Assembly (NCBI GenBank): GCA_016223165.1
Contig: JACRPO010000008.1
Span: 124,001-188,000 of the forward strand
Source: Burkholderiales bacterium
Lineage (GTDB): Bacteria; Pseudomonadota; Gammaproteobacteria; Burkholderiales; Burkholderiaceae_C
Length of the DNA: 64,000 bases
Direction: 5' to 3'
Position 1 is the first letter of the stretch; the number at the start of each line of letters is the position of its first letter. Below, piece after piece: positions 34,153 to 41,513 of the stretch. A program made the translations under genes and the position numbers. The notes under the pieces are model-generated. The model was given only the letters and a program-made list of their open reading frames with translations. It had not been told where the DNA came from and searched no databases.

Positions 34153-34842
34153 TCAACGCTTGGCGGCGCACGGATTCCTGGCCGCGCCGGGGCTCTTCGC
34201 CGCACAGGGGCCCTGGCTCCTCGCCGCGCACGGTCTCTTGGCGCTGCAGGGGCTCTTGGCCGCACACGGGTTGGGTTTGAAGCCGGCCTGCACGACGCCG
34301 GTGTAGGCGGTCAGCGCGGCCAGATCCTTGGAGTTCCAGGCCATCGGCTTGGTGGCCATCGGCACGACCAGGCAGAACTGAACCATCTCGTCGAGCGCGA
34401 TGCGCTTGAATCCGCCCTGCTCCTCGGCCATCGCAACGTGGTGCGGATAGGGCTTGGCGAAGCCGGCCGAAAAGTTCGCATTGCCGGTGTGGCAGGACGC
34501 GCACGACAGGCCGTTGCTCGACAGCGCCTTGTCGTTCCACAGGCGTTGGCCATCGGCCACCAGCACCGCCTTGTCGCCGCTGGCCAGACGCGTGCCCTGG
34601 GGGCGTGTCACCAGCTTGGGATCGACCTTCGCGGCCGCCGCACAGGGGCTCTTCGCCGCGCACGGGTTCGGGGCCGCACGAGGGACTTTCGCAGCGCAAG
34701 GGGTCTTGCCGGCGCAGGGACTGGTACGGCGCGGCGCGCACGGCGCGCAGGGGTTCTGCGCCCTGGCGGGCGACCCGGCACAGGCCAGACCGACCAGCGA
34801 GGCTGCCAGGGTCGATCGAACGACGGGATGGGTTGAAGGCAT
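34153..34842 (-). CDS. Secreted cytochrome c with Cys-repeat tails
   Basis: A 229-residue protein with a signal peptide (STLAASLVGLACAGSPARA) and a strong GAGGAG ribosome-binding site. A monohaem domain in the middle has CASCH at 114-118, and candidate Met ligands lie in VVPMATKPMAW. It is flanked on both sides by PCAAK-type repeats: six cysteines between residues 32 and 67, and five between 192 and 224. Such Cys-rich tails are not part of cytochrome c folds and recall the 107-residue Cys-repeat protein. The class A promoter lies 135 bp upstream. It may combine electron transfer with metal binding. Confidence 0.82.
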   Translation of the reverse strand: MPSTHPVVRSTLAASLVGLACAGSPARAQNPCAPCAPRRTSPCAGKTPCAAKVPRAAPNPCAAKSPCAAAAKVDPKLVTRPQGTRLASGDKAVLVADGQRLWNDKALSSNGLSCASCHTGNANFSAGFAKPYPHHVAMAEEQGGFKRIALDEMVQFCLVVPMATKPMAWNSKDLAALTAYTGVVQAGFKPNPCAAKSPCSAKRPCAARSQGPCAAKSPGAARNPCAAKR

Positions 34843-34976
34843 CAGGTTCTCCTCGAGGTGGAACACAGGCGGAGCGCTCGAAGCACCCCGCCAGCTAGTT
34901 CGGCCGGGCTCGGATTCGGTGACGGGGGTTTGCACCGAGTCCGATCGGCGTGGCTTCAGCACGCGCCATGCGATTG

Positions 34977-35002
34977 GTCGATGTCGTGGCGCGAGGCGTG
35001 AC
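34977..35002 (-). promoter_or_regulatory. Class A ECF promoter of cytochrome/DUF6969 operon
   Basis: The minus strand has GTCACG (34997-35002), a 16-bp spacer and CGAC (34977-34980), directed to the cytochrome gene. It is back to back with an identical plus-strand site at 35038-35063. Together they explain the 400-bp gap between 34842 and 35242. Confidence 0.72.
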
Positions 35003-35037
35003 AAGCGGCCGCTGCTTCGAGTCGATGTGTTTGGGCT

Positions 35038-35063
35038 GTCACGGCACGCGACGTGTCGCCGAC
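35038..35063 (+). promoter_or_regulatory. Class A ECF promoter of orphan anti-sigma gene
   Basis: GTCACG (35038-35043), a 16-bp spacer and CGAC (35060-35063). It reads toward the zinc-finger anti-sigma gene at 35242, leaving a leader of about 170 bp. Confidence 0.7.
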
Positions 35064-35241
35064 CAAGGCCATGACCGTGTGAGGAGCAAGGGCGCTGCAG
35101 GCACCGTGCCCCGCACACGGTTGCCGATCCAGGTTCACTGGTCGCTCACTGATCGCTCCACCCTTGACCAAGGCCTTGGTTCGAGCCGAACATCGCCCCA
35201 GCGCAGGCCCTTGACGACACGCTTCAATTCGGGATCAAGCC

Positions 35242-35475
35242 ATGAACCTCATGCACTCGTGCAAGCAGGTCGCGCAACTGCTGACGCGCGCCTGCGACGA
35301 GCCCCTGGGCATCGTCGATAAGCTGCGCCTGCGCCTGCATCTGGCGATGTGTGAAAACTGCAGCAACATCGCCAAGCAGCTCGACGGCGTGAAGACGCTG
35401 ACCGAGGACATGTTCGGCGACTTCGGCTCCGGCGACGACGAGCCCGCAGGCCCGCGACCCGGCACCACGGGCTGA
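35242..35475 (+). CDS. Orphan zinc-finger anti-sigma factor
   Basis: A 77-residue ZAS-type protein: MNLMHSCKQVAQLLTRACDEPLG, then RLHLAMCENCSNIAKQL (HxxxCxxC) and a short acidic tail. It is about 60% alike by eye to 41142-41366. It has no sigma gene on its own strand. The nearest sigma of the matching sub-type is 36913-37515 on the opposite strand, its likely partner. A class A promoter upstream suggests a negative-feedback loop. Confidence 0.8.
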   Translation: MNLMHSCKQVAQLLTRACDEPLGIVDKLRLRLHLAMCENCSNIAKQLDGVKTLTEDMFGDFGSGDDEPAGPRPGTTG

Positions 35476-35524
35476 TTGCTCGCTCGCGCGGCGCCAGCAC
35501 TCGCGGCGAAACGCAGCGGCCGCC

Positions 35525-36175
35525 TCACCAGCGCAACACCCGTGGCCCGAGCCAGGCCCCGAGCGCACCGGCCAGCGCGATGCCAACGCTGTACCAGAGC
35601 CCTATGAATGCAGGCGAGACCTCGACGCACGACAGCGCGTAGCCCACCGCACCGACCGCGCCCGCCATCACGCCGGCAGCGAAACCGGCTTCTCGCAGAC
35701 GCGTCGGCGCCAGGCCGCGCAGCACCCACAGGGCGCCCGCCAGCGTGGGCAGGGACAACAGGAACACATCGGTCGGGCAACGCAGCCACGACTCGCCGAG
35801 CAGCGTGTCGATGCGCTCACCGCTCGGCGCGACCGTCATCGACCACAGCACCAGCGCAGTCATGCCCGACACCACCAGGAAGGCACAACGCGCGGGCGCC
35901 TGCGGTCGCGCTACCGGACGCGACAGGCGCACGACAAGCCACGCCGCCGCCAGCGCCACCAAGCCGGCGTAGCCGAGCTTGATCCACGGCGCAGGCAAGG
36001 CATACATCTCGCGTGGGGCGACCCCGAGCAGCAGCAGCGCTGCGGCAGCGCTGAACGCGGCGCCACCGGCCACCACCGGCGCCAGCCTGAGCACGGCGTT
36101 CGAGCGTGGCGCGGCGCCGGCTCCGCGAGCCAGCAGGTCGATCAACTGGGCGGTCTTCATGGTCTCTTCCTTCAC
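35525..36175 (-). CDS. nrsF: NrsF-like (DUF1109) membrane anti-sigma factor, second copy
   Basis: A 216-residue protein with about six membrane helices and a short N-terminal segment (MKTAQLIDLLARGAGAAP). It retains the paired cysteines in SWLRCPTDVF and YALSCVEVSPAF, as in 1740-2375. It overlaps the sigma gene by 4 bp and should inhibit it. It is the last gene of a sigma-sigma-NrsF operon. Confidence 0.86.
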   Translation of the reverse strand: MKEETMKTAQLIDLLARGAGAAPRSNAVLRLAPVVAGGAAFSAAAALLLLGVAPREMYALPAPWIKLGYAGLVALAAAWLVVRLSRPVARPQAPARCAFLVVSGMTALVLWSMTVAPSGERIDTLLGESWLRCPTDVFLLSLPTLAGALWVLRGLAPTRLREAGFAAGVMAGAVGAVGYALSCVEVSPAFIGLWYSVGIALAGALGAWLGPRVLRW

Positions 36176-36906
36176 TGTGGCCGTGCCGCGCCCTGCCTGA
36201 CCAGCGCGGCCAGGCGCTTGAGTCCGCGATGCACCTGCACCTTGATGGCCGATGCCGACGCGCCGGTGCGTTGCGCGGCCTCAGCCACCGACAGGCCTTC
36301 GACCTTGGTGAGCACGATGGCCTCGCGTTGCGCGGGCGGCAACTCCTGGAGCAACGCGCCCAGATCGCATCGGGCGCAACCTTCGTCGTGCGCCGCTGGC
36401 ATTTGTGCCTCGTCGAGATCGTCGATCGGATCGTGCAGTGCCTCCTGGCGGCCACGGCGGCGCCACAGATCGATCAGCTTGTGGCGTGCGATCGCGAACA
36501 CCCAGCTGCTGACAGGCAGCGCGAGGTCACAGCTGGCGCGCTGCAGATGCAGTGCGAGCAGGGTCTCCTGCACCAAGTCCTCCACGTCGTCCGGCATCGA
36601 CTGCATGCGTCGGCGCAAGAACTGCCGCAGCCGAGCCGCGATCCGGTTCAGGGCGTCGCGGTAGGCCGCCTCGTCGCCCGCCTGCGCGCGTCTCCACAAG
36701 GGCTTCAAGACGGATTCGAAGTCGCCGGGAGCGGCCTCGCCGGTCAAGTCGTTGGAGACGCGGTTGGCCTTGCCGCGCCGGGAATGCGCCGCGTCGGGCC
36801 GAGGGTCCGGCAGGCCGGACTCGAGGACCAGCGCCAGGGCTTCGGCCCGCACCGCCGCGCTGATGCCGCCGCGTAACGGCATGACGCGCGCCAAGCCGCT
36901 TCGCAT
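36172..36906 (-). CDS. ECF sigma factor paired with NrsF, second copy
   Basis: Up to 244 residues; the conserved sigma part starts near PGDFESVLKPLWRRAQAGDEAAY. It then runs through region 2 (DLVQETLLALHLQR, WVFAIARHKLIDLW) and region 4 (LPPAQREAIVLTKVEGLS, ASAIKVQVHRGLKRL). It is closely similar to the sigma at 1174-1743. The first 60 residues lack conservation, so the true start may be further in. It lies 6 bp after another sigma gene, an unusual tandem. Confidence 0.86.
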   Translation of the reverse strand: MRSGLARVMPLRGGISAAVRAEALALVLESGLPDPRPDAAHSRRGKANRVSNDLTGEAAPGDFESVLKPLWRRAQAGDEAAYRDALNRIAARLRQFLRRRMQSMPDDVEDLVQETLLALHLQRASCDLALPVSSWVFAIARHKLIDLWRRRGRQEALHDPIDDLDEAQMPAAHDEGCARCDLGALLQELPPAQREAIVLTKVEGLSVAEAAQRTGASASAIKVQVHRGLKRLAALVRQGAARPQ

Positions 36907-36912
36907 CGTCGC

Positions 36913-37515
36913 CTACTGAAGCGCCTGTCCCGGCGCCCGCGCTTCGATCCAGCGCTGCTGCATGCAGCCGCGCAAGCCCATGCGCGCGCGGTGCAGCAGC
37001 TGGCGGCAGTTGTTGGCCGACAGACCCAGGCGTTCGGCGATCTCGGCGGTTTCGAAGCCGAGCCACTCGCGCATCATGAAGACGCGGCCAGTCTGGCTCG
37101 GCAGTGCGGCCATGCAGCCGTTGAGCACGCCCATCATCTGGCGCGCCTCGGTCTGGTTTTCGGGTTGCTGCCATGGCGGCACCGGGTCGGCGTAGGCGCC
37201 CTCGGCGCTGTACAGCGCATCGATGCTGTCGCCGAGCTGCGCGTCGTCCTCGGTCGGCTGGACCATGCGGCGCCGCGCCGGTGCGCGGTACCAGTCGGCG
37301 ATCTTGTGCTTGAGGATGGCCGTGGCCCAGGTGCTGAGCGAAGCGTCGCCGCGGCGCTGGCCTTCGCTCTCGAACACCGCCATCAGGGTGTCCTGCACCA
37401 GGTCTTCGGCCGATCCGGCGTCGTGCATCACCATGCGCGCATGGCGCATCAGGCGTTGGCGCAGGGCGGGCAGTTGATCGTTCAGGGGCGCGGTCGCGCC
37501 GGGCAGTGCGCTCAT
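36913..37515 (-). CDS. ECF-type sigma factor (paralogue of 40480-41145)
   Basis: A 200-residue sigma factor: LRQRLMRHARMVMHDAGSAEDLVQDTLMAVFE, STWATAILKHKIADWYRAPARRR, then region 4 QTGRVFMMREWLGFETAEIAERLGLS and CRQLLHRARMGLRGCM. It matches 40480-41145 almost throughout. It begins the sigma-sigma-NrsF operon and has a class C promoter 53 bp upstream. No anti-sigma of its own is adjacent on this strand; 35242-35475 is the candidate. Confidence 0.88.
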   Translation of the reverse strand: MSALPGATAPLNDQLPALRQRLMRHARMVMHDAGSAEDLVQDTLMAVFESEGQRRGDASLSTWATAILKHKIADWYRAPARRRMVQPTEDDAQLGDSIDALYSAEGAYADPVPPWQQPENQTEARQMMGVLNGCMAALPSQTGRVFMMREWLGFETAEIAERLGLSANNCRQLLHRARMGLRGCMQQRWIEARAPGQALQ

Positions 37516-37567
37516 CGTGGCCTCGGCCTTTCGCTGCTCGTCGGGTTGCTTCTTGTCTGGCAGTGAA

Positions 37568-37593
37568 TTCGCGCGGCTGCGGGCGCGGGTTAC
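37568..37593 (-). promoter_or_regulatory. Class C ECF promoter of sigma-sigma-nrsF operon
   Basis: The minus strand has GTAACC (37588-37593), a 16-bp spacer and CGAA (37568-37571). It is identical in boxes and spacing to the arsS and first sigma promoters, so this regulon appears autoregulated. Confidence 0.72.
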
Positions 37594-37659
37594 AGGCTGC
37601 TCGCCACGCAGAAATATTCCGCGACGATGTAACCATCGAACGACCCGCATCGAGTGCAC

Positions 37660-37680
37660 GTCACTCGATCTTCGAGTGAC
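37660..37680. repeat. Perfect 9-bp inverted repeat
   Basis: GTCACTCGA-TCT-TCGAGTGAC lies in the 308-bp gap between the sigma operon and the convergently placed end of the flavoprotein gene. It could be an operator or a hairpin. A GTAACC-N16-CGAG variant reading plus (37629-37654) overlaps its approach but has no gene below it. Confidence 0.5.
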
Positions 37681-37823
37681 CTTCATTTCGAGCGAGACAC
37701 GAAGCGCGGGCACCGGTGTCCGGCGGGGCGCGACCTTCGAACTCCCCGGCGGCACTCGGCCGACTCCTGTCAGCGCCGCGAACGACGCGCGACCCTGAAC
37801 CGCCCGCCGCTCCCCGGCACGGC

Positions 37824-39197
37824 TCAGGCCGGGCGCAGTTGCTGCAGCAACGTCGGCACGAGTTCGGTCACCGTCGGGTGGATGTGAACGGCTCGTGAGA
37901 TCACGGTGTACGGCTGGTCGGCGGCCATGATGTCGAGCAGCGAGTGCACCACCTCGTCCCCGTTCAGGCCGAGGATGGCGGCCCCCATCAACCGCTGGCT
38001 GTCGGCGTCGACCAGCACCTTCATGAAGCCCTGGGTCTCGCCGGCCTCGCGGGCGCGGCCGACGCGCTGCATCGGCATCTTGGCGCGCAGCACGCGCTTG
38101 CCGCTGGCCAGCGCCTCGGTTTCGGTCATGCCGACGCGACCGAGCGCCGGGTCGATGAAGAGCGCGTAGCAGGCGATGCGCTCACCGATGCGGCGCGGGT
38201 CGCCGTCGAAGAGATTGGCGACGACGATCTCATGGTCGTTCCAGGACGTGTGCGTGAACGCGCCACGCCCATTGCAGTCACCCACGGCCCAGACGCCTTC
38301 GGCACTGGTGCGGCACTGGTCGTCGACCTCGATGTAGCCGCGCGCGTCGGTGCGGATGCCGGCCAGCTCGAGACCCAGATCTCCGGTGTTTGGCTGGCGG
38401 CCGGTGGCCAGCAGCACATGGCTGCCGGTGACGCCCTCGCCCCCGCCGCAGGCCGCGCCGACGAGGATGCGCCCGCCCGCGCGCGCCAGCGACAGACACT
38501 CGGCGCCCAGCTCGAAGCGCACGCCTTCGGCTTCGAGGATCGAGCGGATGCCCTCGGAGACGTCCGGGTCCTCGCGCGGCAGCAGGCGTGCCGAGCGTTC
38601 CACCACCGTGACCGCGGCGCCCAGCCGGCGCATCACCTGCGCGAACTCCAGGCCGATGTAGCTGCCGCCGACGATCACCAGATGCTCGGGCACCGCGTCC
38701 AGCTCCATCACCGAGACGTTGTTCAGCGTCGGCACCGTGTCGATGCCCGGCAGCGCAGGGCGCATCGCGCGCCCGCCGACGTTGAGGAAGATGCGCGGTG
38801 CGCTCAGGCGGCGCCCGCCCACCTCGAGCGTGCCGGGGCCGGTGAAGCGGGCATGGCCGACGATCACCTCCGCGCCCTTCAAGCCACGCATCCAGGCTTC
38901 CACGCCCTCGCGCGACTTGGTGACGATGGCGTCCTTGCGTGCCATCACGCGGGCCATGTCCACGCGCAGCCCCGCGACATCGAAGCCGAACTCCGCACCA
39001 CGCTGCGCGAGCCGCACGGCGCGCGCGCTGGCCACCAGCGTCTTGGTCGGCACGCAGCCCACGTTGACGCAGGTGCCACCGAAGTGATGGCGCTCGATCA
39101 CCGCCGTCTTCAGCCCTTCACGGCTGCAGCGCGCGGCGATGGCGGGCCCGGCCTGACCGGCACCGACGATGATGGCGTCGAAACCTTCGGTGTCCAT
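37824..39197 (-). CDS. FAD-dependent disulfide oxidoreductase (MerA/LpdA-like)
   Basis: A 457-residue flavoprotein with FAD motif AIIVGAGQAGPAIAARC, redox pair [16 protein letters not shown] fold LVIVGGSYIGLEFAQVM, FAD motif GVWAVGDCNG and C-terminal AVHIHPTVTELVPT (His-Glu). It lacks the N-terminal HMA domain and the C-terminal Cys pair of mercuric reductase. It is therefore a dihydrolipoamide dehydrogenase-like enzyme of unknown substrate. The start is MDTEGFDAI. Confidence 0.88.
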   Translation of the reverse strand: MDTEGFDAIIVGAGQAGPAIAARCSREGLKTAVIERHHFGGTCVNVGCVPTKTLVASARAVRLAQRGAEFGFDVAGLRVDMARVMARKDAIVTKSREGVEAWMRGLKGAEVIVGHARFTGPGTLEVGGRRLSAPRIFLNVGGRAMRPALPGIDTVPTLNNVSVMELDAVPEHLVIVGGSYIGLEFAQVMRRLGAAVTVVERSARLLPREDPDVSEGIRSILEAEGVRFELGAECLSLARAGGRILVGAACGGGEGVTGSHVLLATGRQPNTGDLGLELAGIRTDARGYIEVDDQCRTSAEGVWAVGDCNGRGAFTHTSWNDHEIVVANLFDGDPRRIGERIACYALFIDPALGRVGMTETEALASGKRVLRAKMPMQRVGRAREAGETQGFMKVLVDADSQRLMGAAILGLNGDEVVHSLLDIMAADQPYTVISRAVHIHPTVTELVPTLLQQLRPA

Positions 39198-39323
39198 GGG
39201 TCGCGCTCCCGGGTGATCGTCGAAGTGCCAGTATGAGCCCTGCCAGCCGTCCGCTCTGCCGGTTGCGGTCTCGTCGTGATCGCGGCCGTCGGGCTCGGGG
39301 CCGTGCAAGCGCACTGAGCCGAT

Positions 39324-39349
39324 GTAATGAATCCGCACGGTGGCGCGTC
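39324..39349 (+). promoter_or_regulatory. Class B-like ECF promoter of DUF3179-sigma operon (GTAATG-N16-CGTC)
   Basis: GTAATG (39324-39329), a 16-bp spacer and CGTC (39346-39349), followed by a leader shared with the YeeE gene at 32184. It would drive DUF3179, sigma and anti-sigma together, giving autoregulation. Confidence 0.62.
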
Positions 39350-39375
39350 CAACAGGCGACGAGGTCGGCCCGGGT

Positions 39376-39457
39376 GATGAGCACAAACGTGGCACTTGCA
39401 GCGCCGGCGTTTCACACCCGGGGCCTCGTCGCCAACGTGCCGGGGAACCACGATTGA
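39376..39457 (+). CDS. Possible 26-residue leader peptide
   Basis: An ATG opens a 26-codon frame (MSTNVALAAPAFHTRG, LVANVPGNHD) whose stop overlaps the TTG start of the DUF3179 gene. A related stretch precedes YeeE from 32107. It may be a translational-coupling leader or a remnant of a longer duplicated gene. Confidence 0.35.
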
Positions 39458-40401
39458 ATCGCCGCCGTCTGCTGCTGGTCCTGGCCGCGCTCGTGTCGTT
39501 GGGACGCGCGGGTGCGGCAGTCGCCGAACCGGTGTTGAACGGCTTCGATCTGGCCGGCGCCTCCGTTCCCGTCCACGCCATCGAGCGTGGTGGCCCACTG
39601 AGGGACGGTATCCCAGCGATCGATCGTCCGCGCTTCGTCGGGGCGGCTTTGGCGAGACTCACCGACGACGACCGCGTGCTGGGCATTGCGCTCGGTGGCA
39701 TCGCGCGCGCCTACCCCGTGCGCATCCTGAACTGGCATGAGGTGTTGAACGACCGGTTCGGCACGCGCGCCATCGTGGTGACCTACTGCCCCCTGTGCGG
39801 CACCGGCATGGCCTTCGAGCCGCCTGGAGAGGCAGGCTCGGCGGGCTTCGGCGTGTCGGGCCTGCTCTACAACAGCGACGTACTTCTGTACGACCGGGCG
39901 ACCCAGTCGCTGTGGTCGCAGATCCTGTCCACGGCAGTCAGCGGCCGGCTCAAGGGAACCGTATTGCCACCGGTGCTGCTGACCCACACCAGTTGGGCCG
40001 ATTGGCGCCGCCGCCACCCGGCCACCGAGGTGCTATCCACCGAAACCGGCTTCGAGCGCGACTACGCGCGCGATCCCTACGCCGGCTACGACCGCGTGCA
40101 GCAGCTGATGTTCGACGTGCAGCACCGCGACGAGCGCTTCCCGCTCAAGGAGTGGGTGCTCGGCTTGCGCGTCAACGGCGCGGCGAAGGCCTATCCCTTC
40201 AGCGTGCTGGAACCTGCGGTGGATCGGGCCGGCGAGTTGAACGACACAGTCGGCGGGCAGCGGCTGCGCATCCGCTACGACCGCGCGCACCGCACGGCCG
40301 AGGCCTTCGATGCGCAGGGGCGCCCGCTGGCTGGCACCATGGCCTTCTGGTTCGCGTGGGTCGCCTTCCACCCGCGCACCGAGGTGCTGCGCGCGCCGTG
40401 A
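39454..40401 (+). CDS. DUF3179-domain secreted protein
   Basis: A 315-residue protein with a signal peptide (RRRLLLVLAALVSLGRAGAAVA). The DUF3179 core includes FVGAALARLTDDDRVLGIALGGIARAYPVRILNWHEVLND, VVTYCPLCGTGMAF (CxxC), LYNSDVLLYDRATQSLWSQ and FAWVAFHPRTEVL. The function of DUF3179 is unknown; the CPLC motif suggests metal or thiol chemistry. The TTG start is chosen because it directly begins the signal peptide. It is followed by sigma and anti-sigma genes in one operon. Confidence 0.82.
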   Translation: MNRRRLLLVLAALVSLGRAGAAVAEPVLNGFDLAGASVPVHAIERGGPLRDGIPAIDRPRFVGAALARLTDDDRVLGIALGGIARAYPVRILNWHEVLNDRFGTRAIVVTYCPLCGTGMAFEPPGEAGSAGFGVSGLLYNSDVLLYDRATQSLWSQILSTAVSGRLKGTVLPPVLLTHTSWADWRRRHPATEVLSTETGFERDYARDPYAGYDRVQQLMFDVQHRDERFPLKEWVLGLRVNGAAKAYPFSVLEPAVDRAGELNDTVGGQRLRIRYDRAHRTAEAFDAQGRPLAGTMAFWFAWVAFHPRTEVLRAP

Positions 40402-40479
40402 GCACGCACCGGCACACCGGGCCATGACGCACCGAAGCGCACTCGCCCGTTCACCCATAGAAATACGAGGAGATTCCAG

Positions 40480-41145
40480 ATGGTCCATGTCCGTGGCAAC
40501 GCGCGGGTGCCCAGAGGCGCGCAGCCCGGCCCGGTCGAGGTCGGGGCGGAGGTTGCGGCCGGCGTGGCAGCCGACGAACCCAGCCTGGCATCGCAACTGC
40601 CCGCTCTGCGCGCCCGCCTGATCCGCCGTGCGCGCTACGCCTTGCACGACGACGGGCTCGCCGAGGACCTGGTGCAAGACACCCTGATGGCGGTGGTGGA
40701 GCAGCACGCGAGCCGGCGAGGCGAGTCATCGCTGCTCACCTGGGCCACGGCCATCCTCAAGCACAAAGTGGCCGACTGGTACCGCTCACCGGCGCGCCGG
40801 CGCGTCGTGTATGTCAATGCCGACGATGAGAACGGCGAGCACGCCATCGACGCGCTGTACACCGCCGAAGGGGCTTACGTCGAGCCGATTCCGGCCTGGC
40901 AGCAACCGGACAACCGCACCGAGCAGCGCCAGATGATGAGCGTGCTGGAGCGCTGCGTCAGTTGCCTGCCGCGGCAGACGGGCCGCGTCTTCATGATGCG
41001 CGAGTGGCTGGGCTTCGAAACCACCGAGATCTGCCAGCGCCTGGGCGTCAGCGCCGGGAACTGCAGGACGATTCTTCACCGCGCCAGGATGGCCCTGCGC
41101 GAGTGCATGCAACGCAACTGGATCGATACGAGGGCGCGCGCATGA
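40480..41145 (+). CDS. ECF-type sigma factor (paralogue of 36913-37515)
   Basis: A 221-residue sigma factor: LRARLIRRARYALHDDGLAEDLVQDTLMAVVEQ, LTWATAILKHKVADWYRSPARRR and QTGRVFMMREWLGFETTEICQRLGVS with CRTILHRARMALRECM. A GAGGAG ribosome-binding site precedes the ATG. The 30-residue N-terminal extension is not conserved. It lies 79 bp after DUF3179 and overlaps its anti-sigma by 4 bp. It is the best candidate to recognise class B promoters because one stands at the head of its operon. Confidence 0.88.
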   Translation: MVHVRGNARVPRGAQPGPVEVGAEVAAGVAADEPSLASQLPALRARLIRRARYALHDDGLAEDLVQDTLMAVVEQHASRRGESSLLTWATAILKHKVADWYRSPARRRVVYVNADDENGEHAIDALYTAEGAYVEPIPAWQQPDNRTEQRQMMSVLERCVSCLPRQTGRVFMMREWLGFETTEICQRLGVSAGNCRTILHRARMALRECMQRNWIDTRARA

Positions 41146-41366
41146 ACTGGATGTACTCCTGCAAACGGGTGGCCGAACTCCTGTCACAGCGACTCGACGA
41201 GCCCCTGGGCCTGATCGACGAGATGCGGCTGCGCCTGCACCTGTCGATGTGCGGCAACTGCGGCAACGTGGCGGAGCAGCTCCACGCCGTGCATGCAGCG
41301 ACCGCGGAGCTGATGTCCGACGGGCTCGAGCTCGATGAACCAGGATCGCTGCCGCCGTCGCACTGA
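41142..41366 (+). CDS. Zinc-finger anti-sigma factor of sigma 40480
   Basis: A 74-residue ZAS-type protein (MNWMYSCKRVAELLSQRLDEPLG, RLHLSMCGNCGNVAEQL with HxxxCxxC). The start overlaps the sigma stop (ATGA), so the two are made together. It is a close relative of the orphan at 35242. Confidence 0.85.
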   Translation: MNWMYSCKRVAELLSQRLDEPLGLIDEMRLRLHLSMCGNCGNVAEQLHAVHAATAELMSDGLELDEPGSLPPSH

Positions 41367-41409
41367 GCGTGCCGGCCTGTTCTGCCCTCCCTCTGCGGGC
41401 AGAACAGGC

Positions 41410-41435
41410 GTCACGTTCGGACATCGGCGCACGAC
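41410..41435 (+). promoter_or_regulatory. Class A ECF promoter of DUF4148 gene
   Basis: GTCACG (41410-41415), a 16-bp spacer and CGAC (41432-41435), 79 bp before the DUF4148 start. Confidence 0.68.
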
Positions 41436-41513
41436 CAAGTCCATGTCAGCACGGCGATTCGCAGGGCTGACATGGGCCAAGGTGGCCCAGACGTTGAACC
41501 TGAAGGAGTCACC

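Noticed and set aside
37629..37654. GTAACC-N16-CGAG reading plus
   Set aside because: One -10 base differs and no plus-strand gene follows; kept only as a note beside the inverted repeat.
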